DNA from: Polycladidibacter stylochi
GTDB lineage: Bacteria > Pseudomonadota > Alphaproteobacteria > Rhizobiales > Stappiaceae
Length of the DNA: 64,000 nt
NCBI RefSeq assembly: GCF_001562055.1
Contig: NZ_LLWE01000029.1
Coordinates: 87,811-151,810, forward strand
Direction of reading: 5' to 3'
The notes under the pieces are model-generated. The model ran no database searches. It saw only the letters and a list, made by a program, of their open reading frames with translations, and was not told the DNA's origin. Numbering within the stretch: position 1 is the stretch's first letter; every line of letters begins with the position of its first letter. Below are positions 47,824 to 56,493 of the stretch, in pieces. The translations under genes and the position numbers were made by a program.

Positions 47824-48423
47824 TTATAGCCCGCGTCGTCCCCGTCCGGCGGCGCGGGCCACCATTGCCGCGATTTGCGTAGAAGATGCATGAAAGCCAC
47901 CCACATCCGGTGTGCTTATATTTATTGTGATGTTACCTCCTCCCATCGCAGCAGGACCGGCCACGCCCAATTGACCGCTTTTATCGCGCTTTAGCGGTAT
48001 GATGGCCTCTGGCCCCGCCTCTCCCATCACGCCGCTATTTCCTGCAGGTAAATTGAAGTGCGTTGGCGCATTTATTATACCTCCGCTGGCAAACATTTGC
48101 GGCAAGGGTACGCGTGAACCTGAATTGTTAAAGCTCAAGGGTGCGGTGCCTGTATTGGCAAAAATGCTTTGCAAACCTGTTGCGAGTGCTGTTTGCAATG
48201 GCTTCAAAGAATGTTGTAGGGCACTTTGCGACATGTCCAAATAGATTTGCCGCATGATTTGCGAGAGGGACTGGCCTTCTATCGTAGCCGCTTTCAGGCC
48301 CCCCACCAGTTTATGAGAAAACCTATCGGCCAGCCCTTCTAGGCCATGCAAAGCTTCTTCAAGCTGATTTAGCTGTTGTTTTGAAAGCAGTGAACTTTGA
48401 TCCTGCCTTTGCCAATCGTCCAT
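47824..48423 (-). CDS. GTA tail tape-measure protein (gp11)
   Basis: 199 residues, near the 219 of R. capsulatus gp11. Helical N-terminus (LNQLEEALHGLEGLADRF), then FASGGIINAPTHFNLPAGN and GEAGPEAIIPLKRDKSG, a tape-measure signature common in phages. The C-terminus ends in basic AAGRGRRGL. ATG 48423 has GGGAGGG upstream. Tape-measure length sets tail length, so tails should be as short as in RcGTA. Confidence 0.93.
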   Translation of the reverse strand: MDDWQRQDQSSLLSKQQLNQLEEALHGLEGLADRFSHKLVGGLKAATIEGQSLSQIMRQIYLDMSQSALQHSLKPLQTALATGLQSIFANTGTAPLSFNNSGSRVPLPQMFASGGIINAPTHFNLPAGNSGVMGEAGPEAIIPLKRDKSGQLGVAGPAAMGGGNITINISTPDVGGFHASSTQIAAMVARAAGRGRRGL

Positions 48424-48502
48424 TTAGCCCTCCCGACTTTCACTTGAGACCCCACGTTGCGCTGTCTCGTTCGCCACTTATTCAAATAATGAGCCTTTTC
48501 AT

Positions 48503-48769
48503 TCACGTATCGGGATACTTGGAAATAAGCCCCTCAAGGACTTGGCAGTTCATGGCTGGTGGCTCTTGTCGCGCTTGATGTGACTGTGCGGCTGCTTTGA
48601 GCAAGAGTGCCACCTCTTTGGGGGTTAAACTCCATATTGTCTGGGGCGCGAAACCAAAGAGTGCAGCCATTTTGACAAAGGCCAATTCGAGGGGATAATC
48701 CAGTTGTTGTGGCTGCATGTTGGCTGTGGTGTTTGCTCGCTCAAATGGCAGTTCAAGCTTTTGGATCAT
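48503..48769 (-). CDS. GTA tail assembly chaperone gp10.1 (TIGR02216 type)
   Basis: About 88 residues from ATG 48769 or 71 from ATG 48718. Core: LELAFVKMAALFGFAPQTIWSLTPKEVALLL, with the F/L-W-LTPKE pattern of the small protein family that always sits between gp10 and gp11 in GTA clusters. It overlaps the end of gp10 by 17 bases, recalling the overlapping tail-chaperone pairs of phages. Function inferred from position. Confidence 0.85.
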   Translation of the reverse strand: MIQKLELPFERANTTANMQPQQLDYPLELAFVKMAALFGFAPQTIWSLTPKEVALLLKAAAQSHQARQEPPAMNCQVLEGLISKYPDT

Positions 48770-49151
48770 GATCGGACTCGTTGTGGTTGCCCGTTTCGGC
48801 TTCCTGCGGATTTGGGGCAAATGTTGCCACAAGTAAATCTCGGGTGATAGCAATCAGCCCGGCAACCCCGTTAGCCGTTGTCAAACTGTCCAGCTCTTGT
48901 TCACTCAAGGGGTGCCCAGCGCCATAACTTCCGGCAGAAATAACAGCACGAATTTGCTTGGCAGAAATCGCACCCGAGCTTAAATCTGTTGCCAACTGCG
49001 CAAGCGAATTGCAACCAAGTGCCGTTTCCAGTTGCGCCAATGCGCCTAATGACAACAAGAGTGGCTGGTTTTTGCCGTTCATTTTGGCGATGATTTCACC
49101 GCGAATGGCGTTCCCCCTCGATTGGTGGGAAACGATCTGGTTCTTTATCAT
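48753..49151 (-). CDS. GTA tail chaperone gp10 (Phage_TAC_11 family)
   Basis: 132 residues from ATG 49151, preceded by GGGAGG. Core: SRGNAIRGEI then LLLSLGALAQLETALGCNSLAQL, and ISAGSYGAGHPLS, matching the GTA gp10 family. Such proteins coat the tape measure during tail assembly. The start overlaps the end of gp9 by ATGA-like spacing of about 20 bases. The acidic/His-rich tail NHNESDHD is not seen in R. capsulatus. Confidence 0.92.
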   Translation of the reverse strand: MIKNQIVSHQSRGNAIRGEIIAKMNGKNQPLLLSLGALAQLETALGCNSLAQLATDLSSGAISAKQIRAVISAGSYGAGHPLSEQELDSLTTANGVAGLIAITRDLLVATFAPNPQEAETGNHNESDHDPKA

Positions 49152-49170
49152 TGAGCCTCCCAAAGCACCG

Positions 49171-49587
49171 TTAACCGAGCGCGGAGAATATGACCTGGCC
49201 AGCCGATTCAAGGGCCAGTTCGTAGTTCATTTCTCCGTTAAATTCACCGGCATACTCAAGTGCCGAGATATGAAATGGTGCTTCAATCTGGCCAAAACCA
49301 TTGATGATGAGGCGCCATGGCACTTGCTGGCTGGCAAAAAAAAGGGCCTGTACTTGCTGACTGCTATCGTCATCGCGGAAAATGCCCCGCCCTGATAAGC
49401 TAACACTGCGTGTTCCAGAACCTTGCAGTAATTCGCGCCAACGTCCTGCACTTTCCGTTGTGGTTATATCGGCCGCATTGGCGTTGAAGGCAATGCGGCG
49501 CGAGCGCAACCCAGCCACGCTTTTAAAATTACCGGTATTGTCGTGATCGAGCTTTAACAGCAAGTCACGCCCTGTCTTTACGGACAT
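49171..49587 (-). CDS. GTA major tail tube protein (gp9)
   Basis: 138 residues from ATG 49587, which has GAGG upstream; the longer frame to 49644 begins with unrelated residues. SVKTGRDLLLKLD (2-14) and LQGSGTRSVSLSGRGIFRDD are typical of the TP901-1 type major tail protein in GTAs, and FNGEMNYELALESAG closes the fold. It forms the tail tube rings. Confidence 0.94.
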   Translation of the reverse strand: MSVKTGRDLLLKLDHDNTGNFKSVAGLRSRRIAFNANAADITTTESAGRWRELLQGSGTRSVSLSGRGIFRDDDSSQQVQALFFASQQVPWRLIINGFGQIEAPFHISALEYAGEFNGEMNYELALESAGQVIFSALG

Positions 49588-49656
49588 ATCGACCTCGCTT
49601 TGATTGTAATGAAAAAGGAAATGGCTTTGTGCGCGAACCTGCACTAGGGCTGGTGC

Positions 49657-50052
49657 TTATTGCTGCGCCAGAAGCTGAAAACTGCGATAAACTGTAGTTG
49701 TTTTGCCATCTTTACGATGCTCAGCACGTTGCTGCCAACTTGTGATGGCAAGTAAGTCGCCGCGCATCACAGCATCTTGCAGCGCCTCTCCGGCCTGGTC
49801 CATGATTGCCAGCCCCTGCCCTCTTTTTTGCCCAGCACTGTAAACAATCAGCGTGAAATTCAAACGCCACAACGCCTGTTGGTCTGCTGTCAACGCTTGC
49901 GAGTTGATCCGGTCCAGCACTAAAAACGGAAAAGGGCAACCGCGTGGTGGCAAACTGTATATTCTTGGGGGATCACCAAGAAACCTTGTCAGCTGCGCGC
50001 GCTGGCGCAAAGCCATGATAATGGCCGTCATTTGCTGCTTATGGTCTAGCAT
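49657..50052 (-). CDS. GTA gp8 (DUF3168 tail terminator)
   Basis: 131 residues, ATG 50052 with AAGGAAAC upstream. RIYSLPPRGCPFPFLVLDR near residue 29 and the WRLNFTLIVYSAG strand are typical of DUF3168, which in phages closes the tail. WQQRAEHRKDGKTTTVYRSF near the end matches the conserved W-R-R-Y/F pattern. Confidence 0.92.
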   Translation of the reverse strand: MLDHKQQMTAIIMALRQRAQLTRFLGDPPRIYSLPPRGCPFPFLVLDRINSQALTADQQALWRLNFTLIVYSAGQKRGQGLAIMDQAGEALQDAVMRGDLLAITSWQQRAEHRKDGKTTTVYRSFQLLAQQ

Positions 50053-50079
50053 TCGGGCTGTTTCCTTGACTGGCCAGCA

Positions 50080-50406
50080 TCAGATGGCACGCACTTCGCG
50101 CTCAATTGCAAGCACGAGGATATCACCACGCTGCTGGAGTGTTGAGCTTACCGCCTCCACCTCCCAAAGTGCATTTTGAGTTTTCATGCGCCAACCGGGG
50201 CGCAAGGGACAAGGCGCACGCATACGCAACCGATAACGGGTCTCGCTGCGCTGGGTTTGCATCTGGCTGTGTGCGTTCGCTTGAAAGCTGTCAATGTGGA
50301 CCCAATAAAGGCCCATTGTCTGCCAGCTTTCTACCTGCTCCATTTCGGCATCAAATACGGGTCTTAGCAGTTCTACCGGTTCATTATAGTTGCTGCCCGT
50401 TTTCAT
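50080..50406 (-). CDS. GTA head-tail adaptor (gp7)
   Basis: 108 residues, beginning in an ATGA overlap with gp6. LYWVHIDSFQANAHSQ and RYRLRMRAPCPLRPGWRM match the head-closure family of GTA gp7, followed by DIL-V-like C-terminus. It joins the connector to the tail. Confidence 0.9.
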   Translation of the reverse strand: MKTGSNYNEPVELLRPVFDAEMEQVESWQTMGLYWVHIDSFQANAHSQMQTQRSETRYRLRMRAPCPLRPGWRMKTQNALWEVEAVSSTLQQRGDILVLAIEREVRAI

Positions 50407-50975
50407 AGGCGCAGCACCTTAAACGGTGACAAGGCATGATCGAGGCCGTGGGGCAGTAAATCTGTCAGCTTGCCGGTATGTGCGCCCGTGCGATGTTCGT
50501 ACCAAAACCCGACGAGTAACAAAATGGCGGTTTTCAAAGCTTCAGGAACGCTCTCTGCACTCTCGCCATAACCAGCAATGAAGTCAACTTCCAACCCATT
50601 TTGCGCTTTTGCCTTTATCTCGGCCAATGGCAACAATTGTAGGGCGGGTGGATTGGCGTTTAGTTTGCTGCGCCATTTATCTTGATCGATGAGGACGGGG
50701 TAACCGGCACCATCATAGGCCGTTATGCTGGTAATTTGGCTCACTGGCGCTTTGGGCAGCGTGATGCGGCCACTTTGGGGAACATCTTCGATGTAAAGAC
50801 GCCAAAGCTGGTTGATGAGCGCCCGGCCGGTCATCTGTTCCACTTGTTGACGGGCTGATTGTATCAAGTGGCTAATTAGCTCGTTCTCATGGGCGTGCGA
50901 AATGCGTAAATGCATACGAGCCATTGCAAGAGTTACCGGTTCGCTTTTGGGGTATTCGACCAAAACCGCTGTCAT
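50403..50975 (-). CDS. GTA head-tail connector (gp6)
   Basis: 190 residues from ATG 50975 (AGGAAAC upstream); the frame extends to 51029 without a site. VTLAMARMHLRISHAHENELI is the start of the gp6-like head-tail connector domain, and ALINQLWRLYIEDVPQSGRI with VPEALKTAILLLVGFWYEHR its conserved parts. It sits under the portal ring. Confidence 0.93.
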   Translation of the reverse strand: MTAVLVEYPKSEPVTLAMARMHLRISHAHENELISHLIQSARQQVEQMTGRALINQLWRLYIEDVPQSGRITLPKAPVSQITSITAYDGAGYPVLIDQDKWRSKLNANPPALQLLPLAEIKAKAQNGLEVDFIAGYGESAESVPEALKTAILLLVGFWYEHRTGAHTGKLTDLLPHGLDHALSPFKVLRL

Positions 50976-51070
50976 GATGTTTCCTGATCTTTGTTTGAAA
51001 ATGGGCGTGTTGACTTGCCCCGCTGGCACAAGGGCTTTTGGGCTTTTGGGGCAAGCCGGGCGCGGTAAAA

Positions 51071-52444
51071 TCAGGCTGATAATTGCATCAGTTTGATGGC
51101 ATTGAAGTCTTGAACACCGCCGCCCACGCGTTTGGTGATGTAAAACAGCACGTAGGGTTTTGCGGAATAAGGATCGCGCAATATTTTGACACCCAAGCGG
51201 TCCACCACCAAATATCCGCGTGCAAAGTCACCAAATGCTATTGGCAGGCTGTTGTCGCTCATATCCGGCATGTGCTCCAGTTCCACCACGGGAAAGCCCA
51301 TCAAGGAGGCTTTATTGTTGGCGTTGGCGGGCGGCTGCCAAATATAGTTGCCGTCGTTATCTTTTAACTTGCGCAGGTGTGCTTGGGTTTTACGGTTGAA
51401 GACAAAACTGGCATTTTGCCGATAGCCACTTTTCAAGGTGTATATGAGATCAATCAGTTTATCGGTCGGTGCGGTTGCGGGCAGTGCCCCATTAACACCG
51501 GTTTTTATCGTGCCCAGTTTGCCCCAGCTCCAGCTGGTTTCCTCAATTATCGGATAAGCGAGAAAACCGGTGGGCATATTGTTGCCGGTTCCGGAAACAA
51601 ATGCTTCGCTCTCCTGCTCAGCAAAGGCTGTCTCCACTTCTTGGGCGATCCATTCTTCCACATTCACCGCGCTATCATCAAGCAGGCTCTGGGTGGCGGC
51701 GGGCATGGCGTAAAGTTCCATGGTTGGAAATGCCAGCTCGGCCAGTTCGGGGCTTTGGGTTTGCGGGCGATCAGCCGTTTCGCCCACCCAACCGGTGGCC
51801 GGACCGTTGATACTAAAGGGGCGCTTGTAGACACTGGCTGATACTTGTCGCTGACCGGCAATGGAACGCAGCGGCGAGACTTTGGTCAATGCGGTAAGTA
51901 TTTGTGCCTCGGTCTGCTCTGGCACCAGATAGCCGCCATCGCTATCACCGCCAATGTGCAATGCCTTACTTTCCAGTTGCCGTAAACTGTCATCAGCGCC
52001 TTTGCGCATATAGTTAATAAATGCACCGCGATACTGATGGGCGAACTCCGCAGCTTCCCCTTGTTGGTCGGTGGTGTGCGCGTATTGCGAGAGTGCCGGA
52101 CGGCGGGTTTTTAAGGCCAATGCTTCCAATGCCTGCAATCTGGTGTCCAGCTCGCCATCCAAGCGCATGAGCTTTTCAAGCAGCAATACATCTGCCTGGC
52201 CTTTTTGCTCCAGTGCCTGCCGGGTATCGTTGGTTTTTATAAATTCATCGTGGGCATGGTTGAGAGATTGGTAGGCTGCCTGCACACTATCGGGCACATA
52301 GGAGAATTTGGGGGGCGTAGAAAACTGATACTGCCCTTTTTGCTTGGGGGCCAGTGTATCTGGTCGTGTATTTGGCCGCATTTGTGGTTGGCGGGTTAAG
52401 TCTTTTGTTTCCAACGGACTTGGGCTGTTCGTATGCTTGGACAT
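51071..52444 (-). CDS. GTA major capsid protein (gp5, HK97 fold)
   Basis: 457 residues from ATG 52444, preceded by AAGGAAC. An approximately 100-residue charged helical delta domain (scaffold-like, removed by protease) is followed by the HK97 capsid core starting near ALHIGGDSDGGYLVPEQT. AFVSGTGNNMPTGFLAYP, the E-loop and A-domain with PVVELEHMPDM are present. Comparable in arrangement to RcGTA gp5. It builds the GTA head. Confidence 0.96.
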   Translation of the reverse strand: MSKHTNSPSPLETKDLTRQPQMRPNTRPDTLAPKQKGQYQFSTPPKFSYVPDSVQAAYQSLNHAHDEFIKTNDTRQALEQKGQADVLLLEKLMRLDGELDTRLQALEALALKTRRPALSQYAHTTDQQGEAAEFAHQYRGAFINYMRKGADDSLRQLESKALHIGGDSDGGYLVPEQTEAQILTALTKVSPLRSIAGQRQVSASVYKRPFSINGPATGWVGETADRPQTQSPELAELAFPTMELYAMPAATQSLLDDSAVNVEEWIAQEVETAFAEQESEAFVSGTGNNMPTGFLAYPIIEETSWSWGKLGTIKTGVNGALPATAPTDKLIDLIYTLKSGYRQNASFVFNRKTQAHLRKLKDNDGNYIWQPPANANNKASLMGFPVVELEHMPDMSDNSLPIAFGDFARGYLVVDRLGVKILRDPYSAKPYVLFYITKRVGGGVQDFNAIKLMQLSA

Positions 52445-52475
52445 GATATTGTTCCTTAAGTTTGCAATGGTTTCG

Positions 52476-52922
52476 CTAAAAGTCATTTTTCGGTAATGGG
52501 CGCGGCCAAAATCTGGCCGTTGCGAGCAGCGGAAAAGTCACCAGAGAGACTTCCCAAAGATCTACACTCAGGACTTCCCGATGCGCAGCTTGCGGGTGCG
52601 CGCGGGCACGCCCGGTTTTAAAGCCGATAGACAGGGAGTTGATGCTACCGCAGCTCACCAAAGCCATAACGTCAGCAGCTTTTTGCACGCCGCCAATCAA
52701 AAGGCCTTGCGCGAACAAGCCGCTTTGGTCTTCATAGATACGCTGCCAGACACCAATTGGCTGGGCGGGGTCGTGTTGCCATAACATCTTGATGGCGCTC
52801 GGGGGTTTATTGGCAAGGGTTTGGGTAAAAGCACCCGGCTTTATGATATCGCCACCCGCATCAGCTTCATTAAAGCGGCTGGCATAGCCTTCAATGGCCA
52901 TGACAAGAGGTGTGCAGGACAC
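52476..52922 (-). CDS. GTA prohead protease (gp4)
   Basis: 148 residues, GTG 52922 with AGGAGG upstream. IEGYASRFNEADAGGDIIKPGAF (10-32) is the standard opening of U35-type prohead proteases; the catalytic His is likely in MLWQHDPAQPIG and Ser in INSLSIGFKT. It trims the capsid delta domain. The C-terminus is short compared with tailed-phage relatives, as in other GTAs. It ends 31 bases before the capsid start. Confidence 0.94.
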   Translation of the reverse strand: MSCTPLVMAIEGYASRFNEADAGGDIIKPGAFTQTLANKPPSAIKMLWQHDPAQPIGVWQRIYEDQSGLFAQGLLIGGVQKAADVMALVSCGSINSLSIGFKTGRARAHPQAAHREVLSVDLWEVSLVTFPLLATARFWPRPLPKNDF

Positions 52923-53033
52923 GCAAGCAGTTCCTCCTTTGTGTATTTGTCTTCGTGACGGGAAGTTGTCGGATTTTGCGGGCAGTATTACCGTCGCAGC
53001 ACGCCCATAGAGCGATGTTCGCCTATATGGCGA

Positions 53034-54269
53034 TTATGGTGACGGGTGCGGGGCATAGCCCACGGCATGGCGCTTTTCGTTATCGGTTAAAAAATCTGCC
53101 GCATTGATACGCTGCCATAAATTAGCGCGTTCGGAAGAAAGCGCTTCGATTGCATCCAAATTGGGGGCCAGGCGCAAACTTTCACCATAGGCGGGCGCGA
53201 GCCAACAGGCGAGTTCACTGGTGCAGCGACGCACCAGCGGAATAACGCATTGACGCCAGAATGCCCGGTTGGCCTCGCTATAGGTGGCGTAGGTGTTGTC
53301 GCCCGGTATACCCAGCACCATGGGCGGTATGCCAAACGCCAGTGCTATTTCCCGTGCGGCCTGATTTTTAACAGCTGTGAACTCCAGATCCTTGGGGGAT
53401 AGTCCCATGGGTCGCCACTCCAGCCCCCCTTCCAGCAACAGCGGGCGGCCAGCATTGCGCGCTCCTTGATAGCTGCCTTCCAATTCTGCCTTTAAGCTTT
53501 GGAACTGGTCTTCGGTGAGGTTCATCACCTCACTGCCACCATATACAAGTGCGCCTGTGGGACAGGCTGCATTATCCAACAGTGCCTTGTTCCAGGTAGC
53601 GGCTGCGTTGTGGCTGTCGAGTGCCAGCAAAGCCGCTTCCAGCGGGGCAAAGCCGTAATGGTCGTTGAGGGGGTGAAACATTTTTATATGCAACAATGGT
53701 GCTATGGGTGCATCAAGCTGTGTAGCAATGCGCATGCTACGCCCGGCGAGCTGATAATCCCAGGCACTTACCCAGCCATTTTTATCGGTTACGACCTTTA
53801 TGCGGTCCGGGCGCAGCACGTGTAATTCACGTGGTGTTGCATTCAAACTCACCTGCTCGATATAGGCGTTGCCTGCCGTGAGGAGATTGCCATAAACAGC
53901 CTCCCAAAAACTCGCAGCTGTAGTGCCTTGGCTTGGTTGTTGTAACAGCTCCAGTAAAGGGTGCTGTTGCAATTCATCCCGCCCCTTCACCAAGGTGAGC
54001 GGGAGTGATGCCGCCGCTTCGCTAATCATACGGACACAGCGGTAAACAACAGGATTTTTACTATAGCCTTCGCGTGCAAGTGCCGCATAATCGCGCGGTG
54101 TCCAACGGGCTTGCCCCTGCTTTGTTAGGGCAGCCAATTTCATTGTCCGCGAGGCTTTTATCTCGCTGGCTGGCAAATCTGGTTTCCGGTTGGTGGTGTA
54201 ATTGTTACTGGTGAAATGATTGCTTTCGCTCTTTGAAAAAAGTGATTCAAGTAACCTTGGTAAGCGCAT
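53034..54269 (-). CDS. GTA portal protein (gp3)
   Basis: 411 residues, ATG 54269 with GGGAAG upstream. Family features: YSKNPVVYRCVRMISEAAASLPL (about 69-91), the clip/stem region, and IALAFGIPPMVLGIPGDNTYATYSEANRAFW (about 310-340), the conserved portal motif of the HK97 class. It forms the DNA gate of the head. A 111-base gap to gp4 lacks the small orfg3.5 found in R. capsulatus. Confidence 0.96.
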   Translation of the reverse strand: MRLPRLLESLFSKSESNHFTSNNYTTNRKPDLPASEIKASRTMKLAALTKQGQARWTPRDYAALAREGYSKNPVVYRCVRMISEAAASLPLTLVKGRDELQQHPLLELLQQPSQGTTAASFWEAVYGNLLTAGNAYIEQVSLNATPRELHVLRPDRIKVVTDKNGWVSAWDYQLAGRSMRIATQLDAPIAPLLHIKMFHPLNDHYGFAPLEAALLALDSHNAAATWNKALLDNAACPTGALVYGGSEVMNLTEDQFQSLKAELEGSYQGARNAGRPLLLEGGLEWRPMGLSPKDLEFTAVKNQAAREIALAFGIPPMVLGIPGDNTYATYSEANRAFWRQCVIPLVRRCTSELACWLAPAYGESLRLAPNLDAIEALSSERANLWQRINAADFLTDNEKRHAVGYAPHPSP

Positions 54270-54434
54270 GTTTTAACTTCCCTTTTTTAGGAGGGTGGGC
54301 GATTTGACCTTTCCTATTTCCTGCAGGTTCGCGGGTATTTTCTTAGCTGCGGTCTTTAGACGTTAACAAATTGATTCAACTGGAACTTTGGTTGAAAAAA
54401 TGATTCAACAATACCAATTAAGCTATTGAAATAG
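54270..54434. promoter_or_regulatory. Spacer between terminase and portal genes with repeated TGATTCAA
   Basis: This 165-base AT-rich gap contains TGATTCAA at 54372-54379 and 54401-54408; a third copy lies at 54243-54250 inside the start of gp3. TTCAAC (54375) and GTTGAA (54391) form a small inverted repeat. An internal promoter or operator is possible. Confidence 0.35.
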
Positions 54435-55838
54435 CTAAAGTACCCTCATTTTGGGTGTGGCTTTTGGCTTGAGTGCAAGCTCACGGATGGCCCAAATCAA
54501 CGCATCGGCACGGTCGGGTGATTTTTTATTTTTGGCGCGATAGCCGCTTGTATTTTCGCTCATGCTCAAGCTCATGAGTTCATCTTCCAGCTCGGGAAAA
54601 CTTCCCGTATGATGTACCTTTCCTTGCTCGTATAGCAGGGCTACTGGTTCGGCACGACGGCTTTTGCTGGTGCTGGCATGGACGCTTTTTACCGGTACAG
54701 CGGGGTCGATGCTGGCAATCATTTGCGCCACCATTTCGCCGCCCTGATTGGTCTCGGCAACAACGTAATCGGCTTGTAAATGCTGCGCTACATGCACCAC
54801 ATGACTTGCCCATTGTGCGGGGCGTAAGCCTTGGCGGCTATGGTCGGCAATGACGTATAAATGGCTTTTCTCATCCAGACCAACGGCAACGATACCGCAT
54901 GCATCGGCTTGTTTGCCGCTGGTGGCTGGGGGGTCTACCGCCAACACGACTTTCACCAGTTCCGGTGCTTGTGCCAGGCGCTCTTTTTCAAACCATACGC
55001 GCTGGAACAAACTGTCTTCACTGTCCGCGATCAATTCACCTTGCAGTTCCTGACGGCCTAAGCGGGTACCGGCATACTTGTTGAATACACCTTGCAAAAA
55101 GCTTGGTGCGAGAAAGGCAGCATTATCTTTAGTGGTGGCGTGAGTTAAATAGAACCCTGTGTCGACTTCCGCCTTTTCTTCCCCTCCAGTCACGGCCTCG
55201 TGTCTACTGTGATTTTTTAGTAGCATTTTTAAAAGTGGTGTTGGCCTTGGTGTTGTGGTGAGCAGTTGTTGCGGTCTCTCCCCCAGTCGCAAACCGAATT
55301 GTAACATGTCATAGGTTTCGATTGCGTTTTGCCATTTGCCAATTTCATCGCACCAGGCGTGGGTGAACTGTGGTCCGCGCAGTGCCTCGGGGTCTTCGGA
55401 CGAGAAGGCATAGGCGGTGGCTCCATTTTGCCATTGCAGCAAACGCCGCGAAGGTATCCACTTCGGGCGTTGGCTCGGTGGGTGGACTGCCAATAACCCT
55501 GATGGCCCTTCAATCATCACCTCCCGGACATCGGCATAGGTTTGGCCGATAAGCGCGACTTTAATTTGCTCGTCCTGCGATAGCTTTGCCGCACTGGTTT
55601 TTGCCAGCATGCGGACCCATTCGGCCCCTGCCCGGGTTTTGCCTGCCCCGCGCCCCCCCATAAACAGCCAAGTGGTAAAATTGGACTTCGGTGCCCTTTG
55701 GTAGTCATGGGCAAACACCGACCAATCATAGTATAGGAACTCCACTTCCTCAGGGCTTAGGGTGTTTAGAAAGCGTATTAGGCGCGGTTTGCTGGTGCAT
55801 TTTAGCAAGGCGTTTCGCAAGTTGCTGTCGCATGACAT
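54435..55838 (-). CDS. GTA terminase large subunit (gp2)
   Basis: About 467 residues from ATG 55838; ATG 55865 is an in-frame alternative. Walker A is GGRGAGKT (61-68), Walker B follows THAWCDE, and the nuclease half has VLAVDPPAT (Asp), VVAETNQGGEM and SPDRADALIWAI with the late Asp. It packages host DNA into GTA heads by headful cutting. It overlaps gp1 by 89 bases, an unusually long overlap. Confidence 0.96.
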   Translation of the reverse strand: MSCDSNLRNALLKCTSKPRLIRFLNTLSPEEVEFLYYDWSVFAHDYQRAPKSNFTTWLFMGGRGAGKTRAGAEWVRMLAKTSAAKLSQDEQIKVALIGQTYADVREVMIEGPSGLLAVHPPSQRPKWIPSRRLLQWQNGATAYAFSSEDPEALRGPQFTHAWCDEIGKWQNAIETYDMLQFGLRLGERPQQLLTTTPRPTPLLKMLLKNHSRHEAVTGGEEKAEVDTGFYLTHATTKDNAAFLAPSFLQGVFNKYAGTRLGRQELQGELIADSEDSLFQRVWFEKERLAQAPELVKVVLAVDPPATSGKQADACGIVAVGLDEKSHLYVIADHSRQGLRPAQWASHVVHVAQHLQADYVVAETNQGGEMVAQMIASIDPAVPVKSVHASTSKSRRAEPVALLYEQGKVHHTGSFPELEDELMSLSMSENTSGYRAKNKKSPDRADALIWAIRELALKPKATPKMRVL

Positions 55839-56349
55839 GGTCTGACTGCCTTTTGGTTGTGCCATTGCCGATCTGCTGTTTTCTTTGGGTTTCTTGTAGC
55901 GCGAATAAAGATTGCAGGGTTTTTGCGGTTGCTATCAGTGCCTTCATTTTTTGTTCGGTCTGCACATTAGGTTTGCTTTCCCGCCTGTTTTTTCTCGCCG
56001 TATTGGAGCGGCCAGCTGAGGTTTCTTGTTCCAGCCCGTTTTCATAGGTTGCCAACTGGTGTTCAAGTGCCTCCACCTGGTTTTCAAAGGCGGAAAACAA
56101 CCTTGCTATCATCTGCTTTTGTTGTGTTTGTTCTGGCGCTTGGCCCGTTTGACTATCTGGCAGGCTGTTTGCATTACCCGCCTTAAAACGCTGCCACCCC
56201 TCACGGCGCATGCGCCCACGTAAGGTAGAGAGCGGCAAGTTATGGCTGCGGGCCAATTGGGCTATATTCACTTCTTTGCTTTCTACCTGTTGGCGCAAAT
56301 TGCTCCAAAAGCTCGGCGGCAACGGTTTATTTTTGCGGATTTTACGCAA
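55750..56349 (-). CDS. GTA terminase small subunit (gp1)
   Basis: 199 residues, TTG 56349 with GAGAGGGG seven bases upstream. The N-terminus contains a helix-turn-helix-like VNIAQLARSHNLPLSTLRGRMRREGW (28-53), followed by a long coiled helical region and a basic C-terminus, matching GTA gp1. In RcGTA this protein binds DNA weakly, which favours random packaging. First gene of the cluster; the promoter should lie between 56350 and 56493. Confidence 0.85.
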   Translation of the reverse strand: MRKIRKNKPLPPSFWSNLRQQVESKEVNIAQLARSHNLPLSTLRGRMRREGWQRFKAGNANSLPDSQTGQAPEQTQQKQMIARLFSAFENQVEALEHQLATYENGLEQETSAGRSNTARKNRRESKPNVQTEQKMKALIATAKTLQSLFALQETQRKQQIGNGTTKRQSDHVMRQQLAKRLAKMHQQTAPNTLSKHPKP

Positions 56350-56493
56350 AGTATTGCCCCTCTCTCAATGGTATGGTTAATTATCTGAATGGCCTGAATT
56401 GCTTTGGGCCGATTTTCAAGCCGGTTGGCTGATTATCGTTTTACGCAAATATTTCACAGATACACCGCACAGGTATTTAAGGCGGATATTGGT
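56350..56493. promoter_or_regulatory. Divergent start region of GTA cluster and LRR gene
   Basis: The roughly 140 bases between the gp1 start and the LRR start must hold the GTA promoter and the LRR promoter. No clear sigma-70 boxes were recognised; a GafA-type site could not be judged by eye. Confidence 0.45.

Noticed and set aside
47649..47906. 85-residue minus-strand frame between gp11 and gp12
   Set aside because: It overlaps gp11 in another frame, has no family pattern and no ribosome site; gp11 itself ends normally, so a frameshifted gp11 extension is not needed.
41399..56349. Integrated tailed prophage
   Set aside because: No integrase, repressor, replication or lysis genes and no attachment repeats were seen; gene set and order are those of an RcGTA-type GTA. 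The unrelated Bartonella BaGTA type also does not fit.
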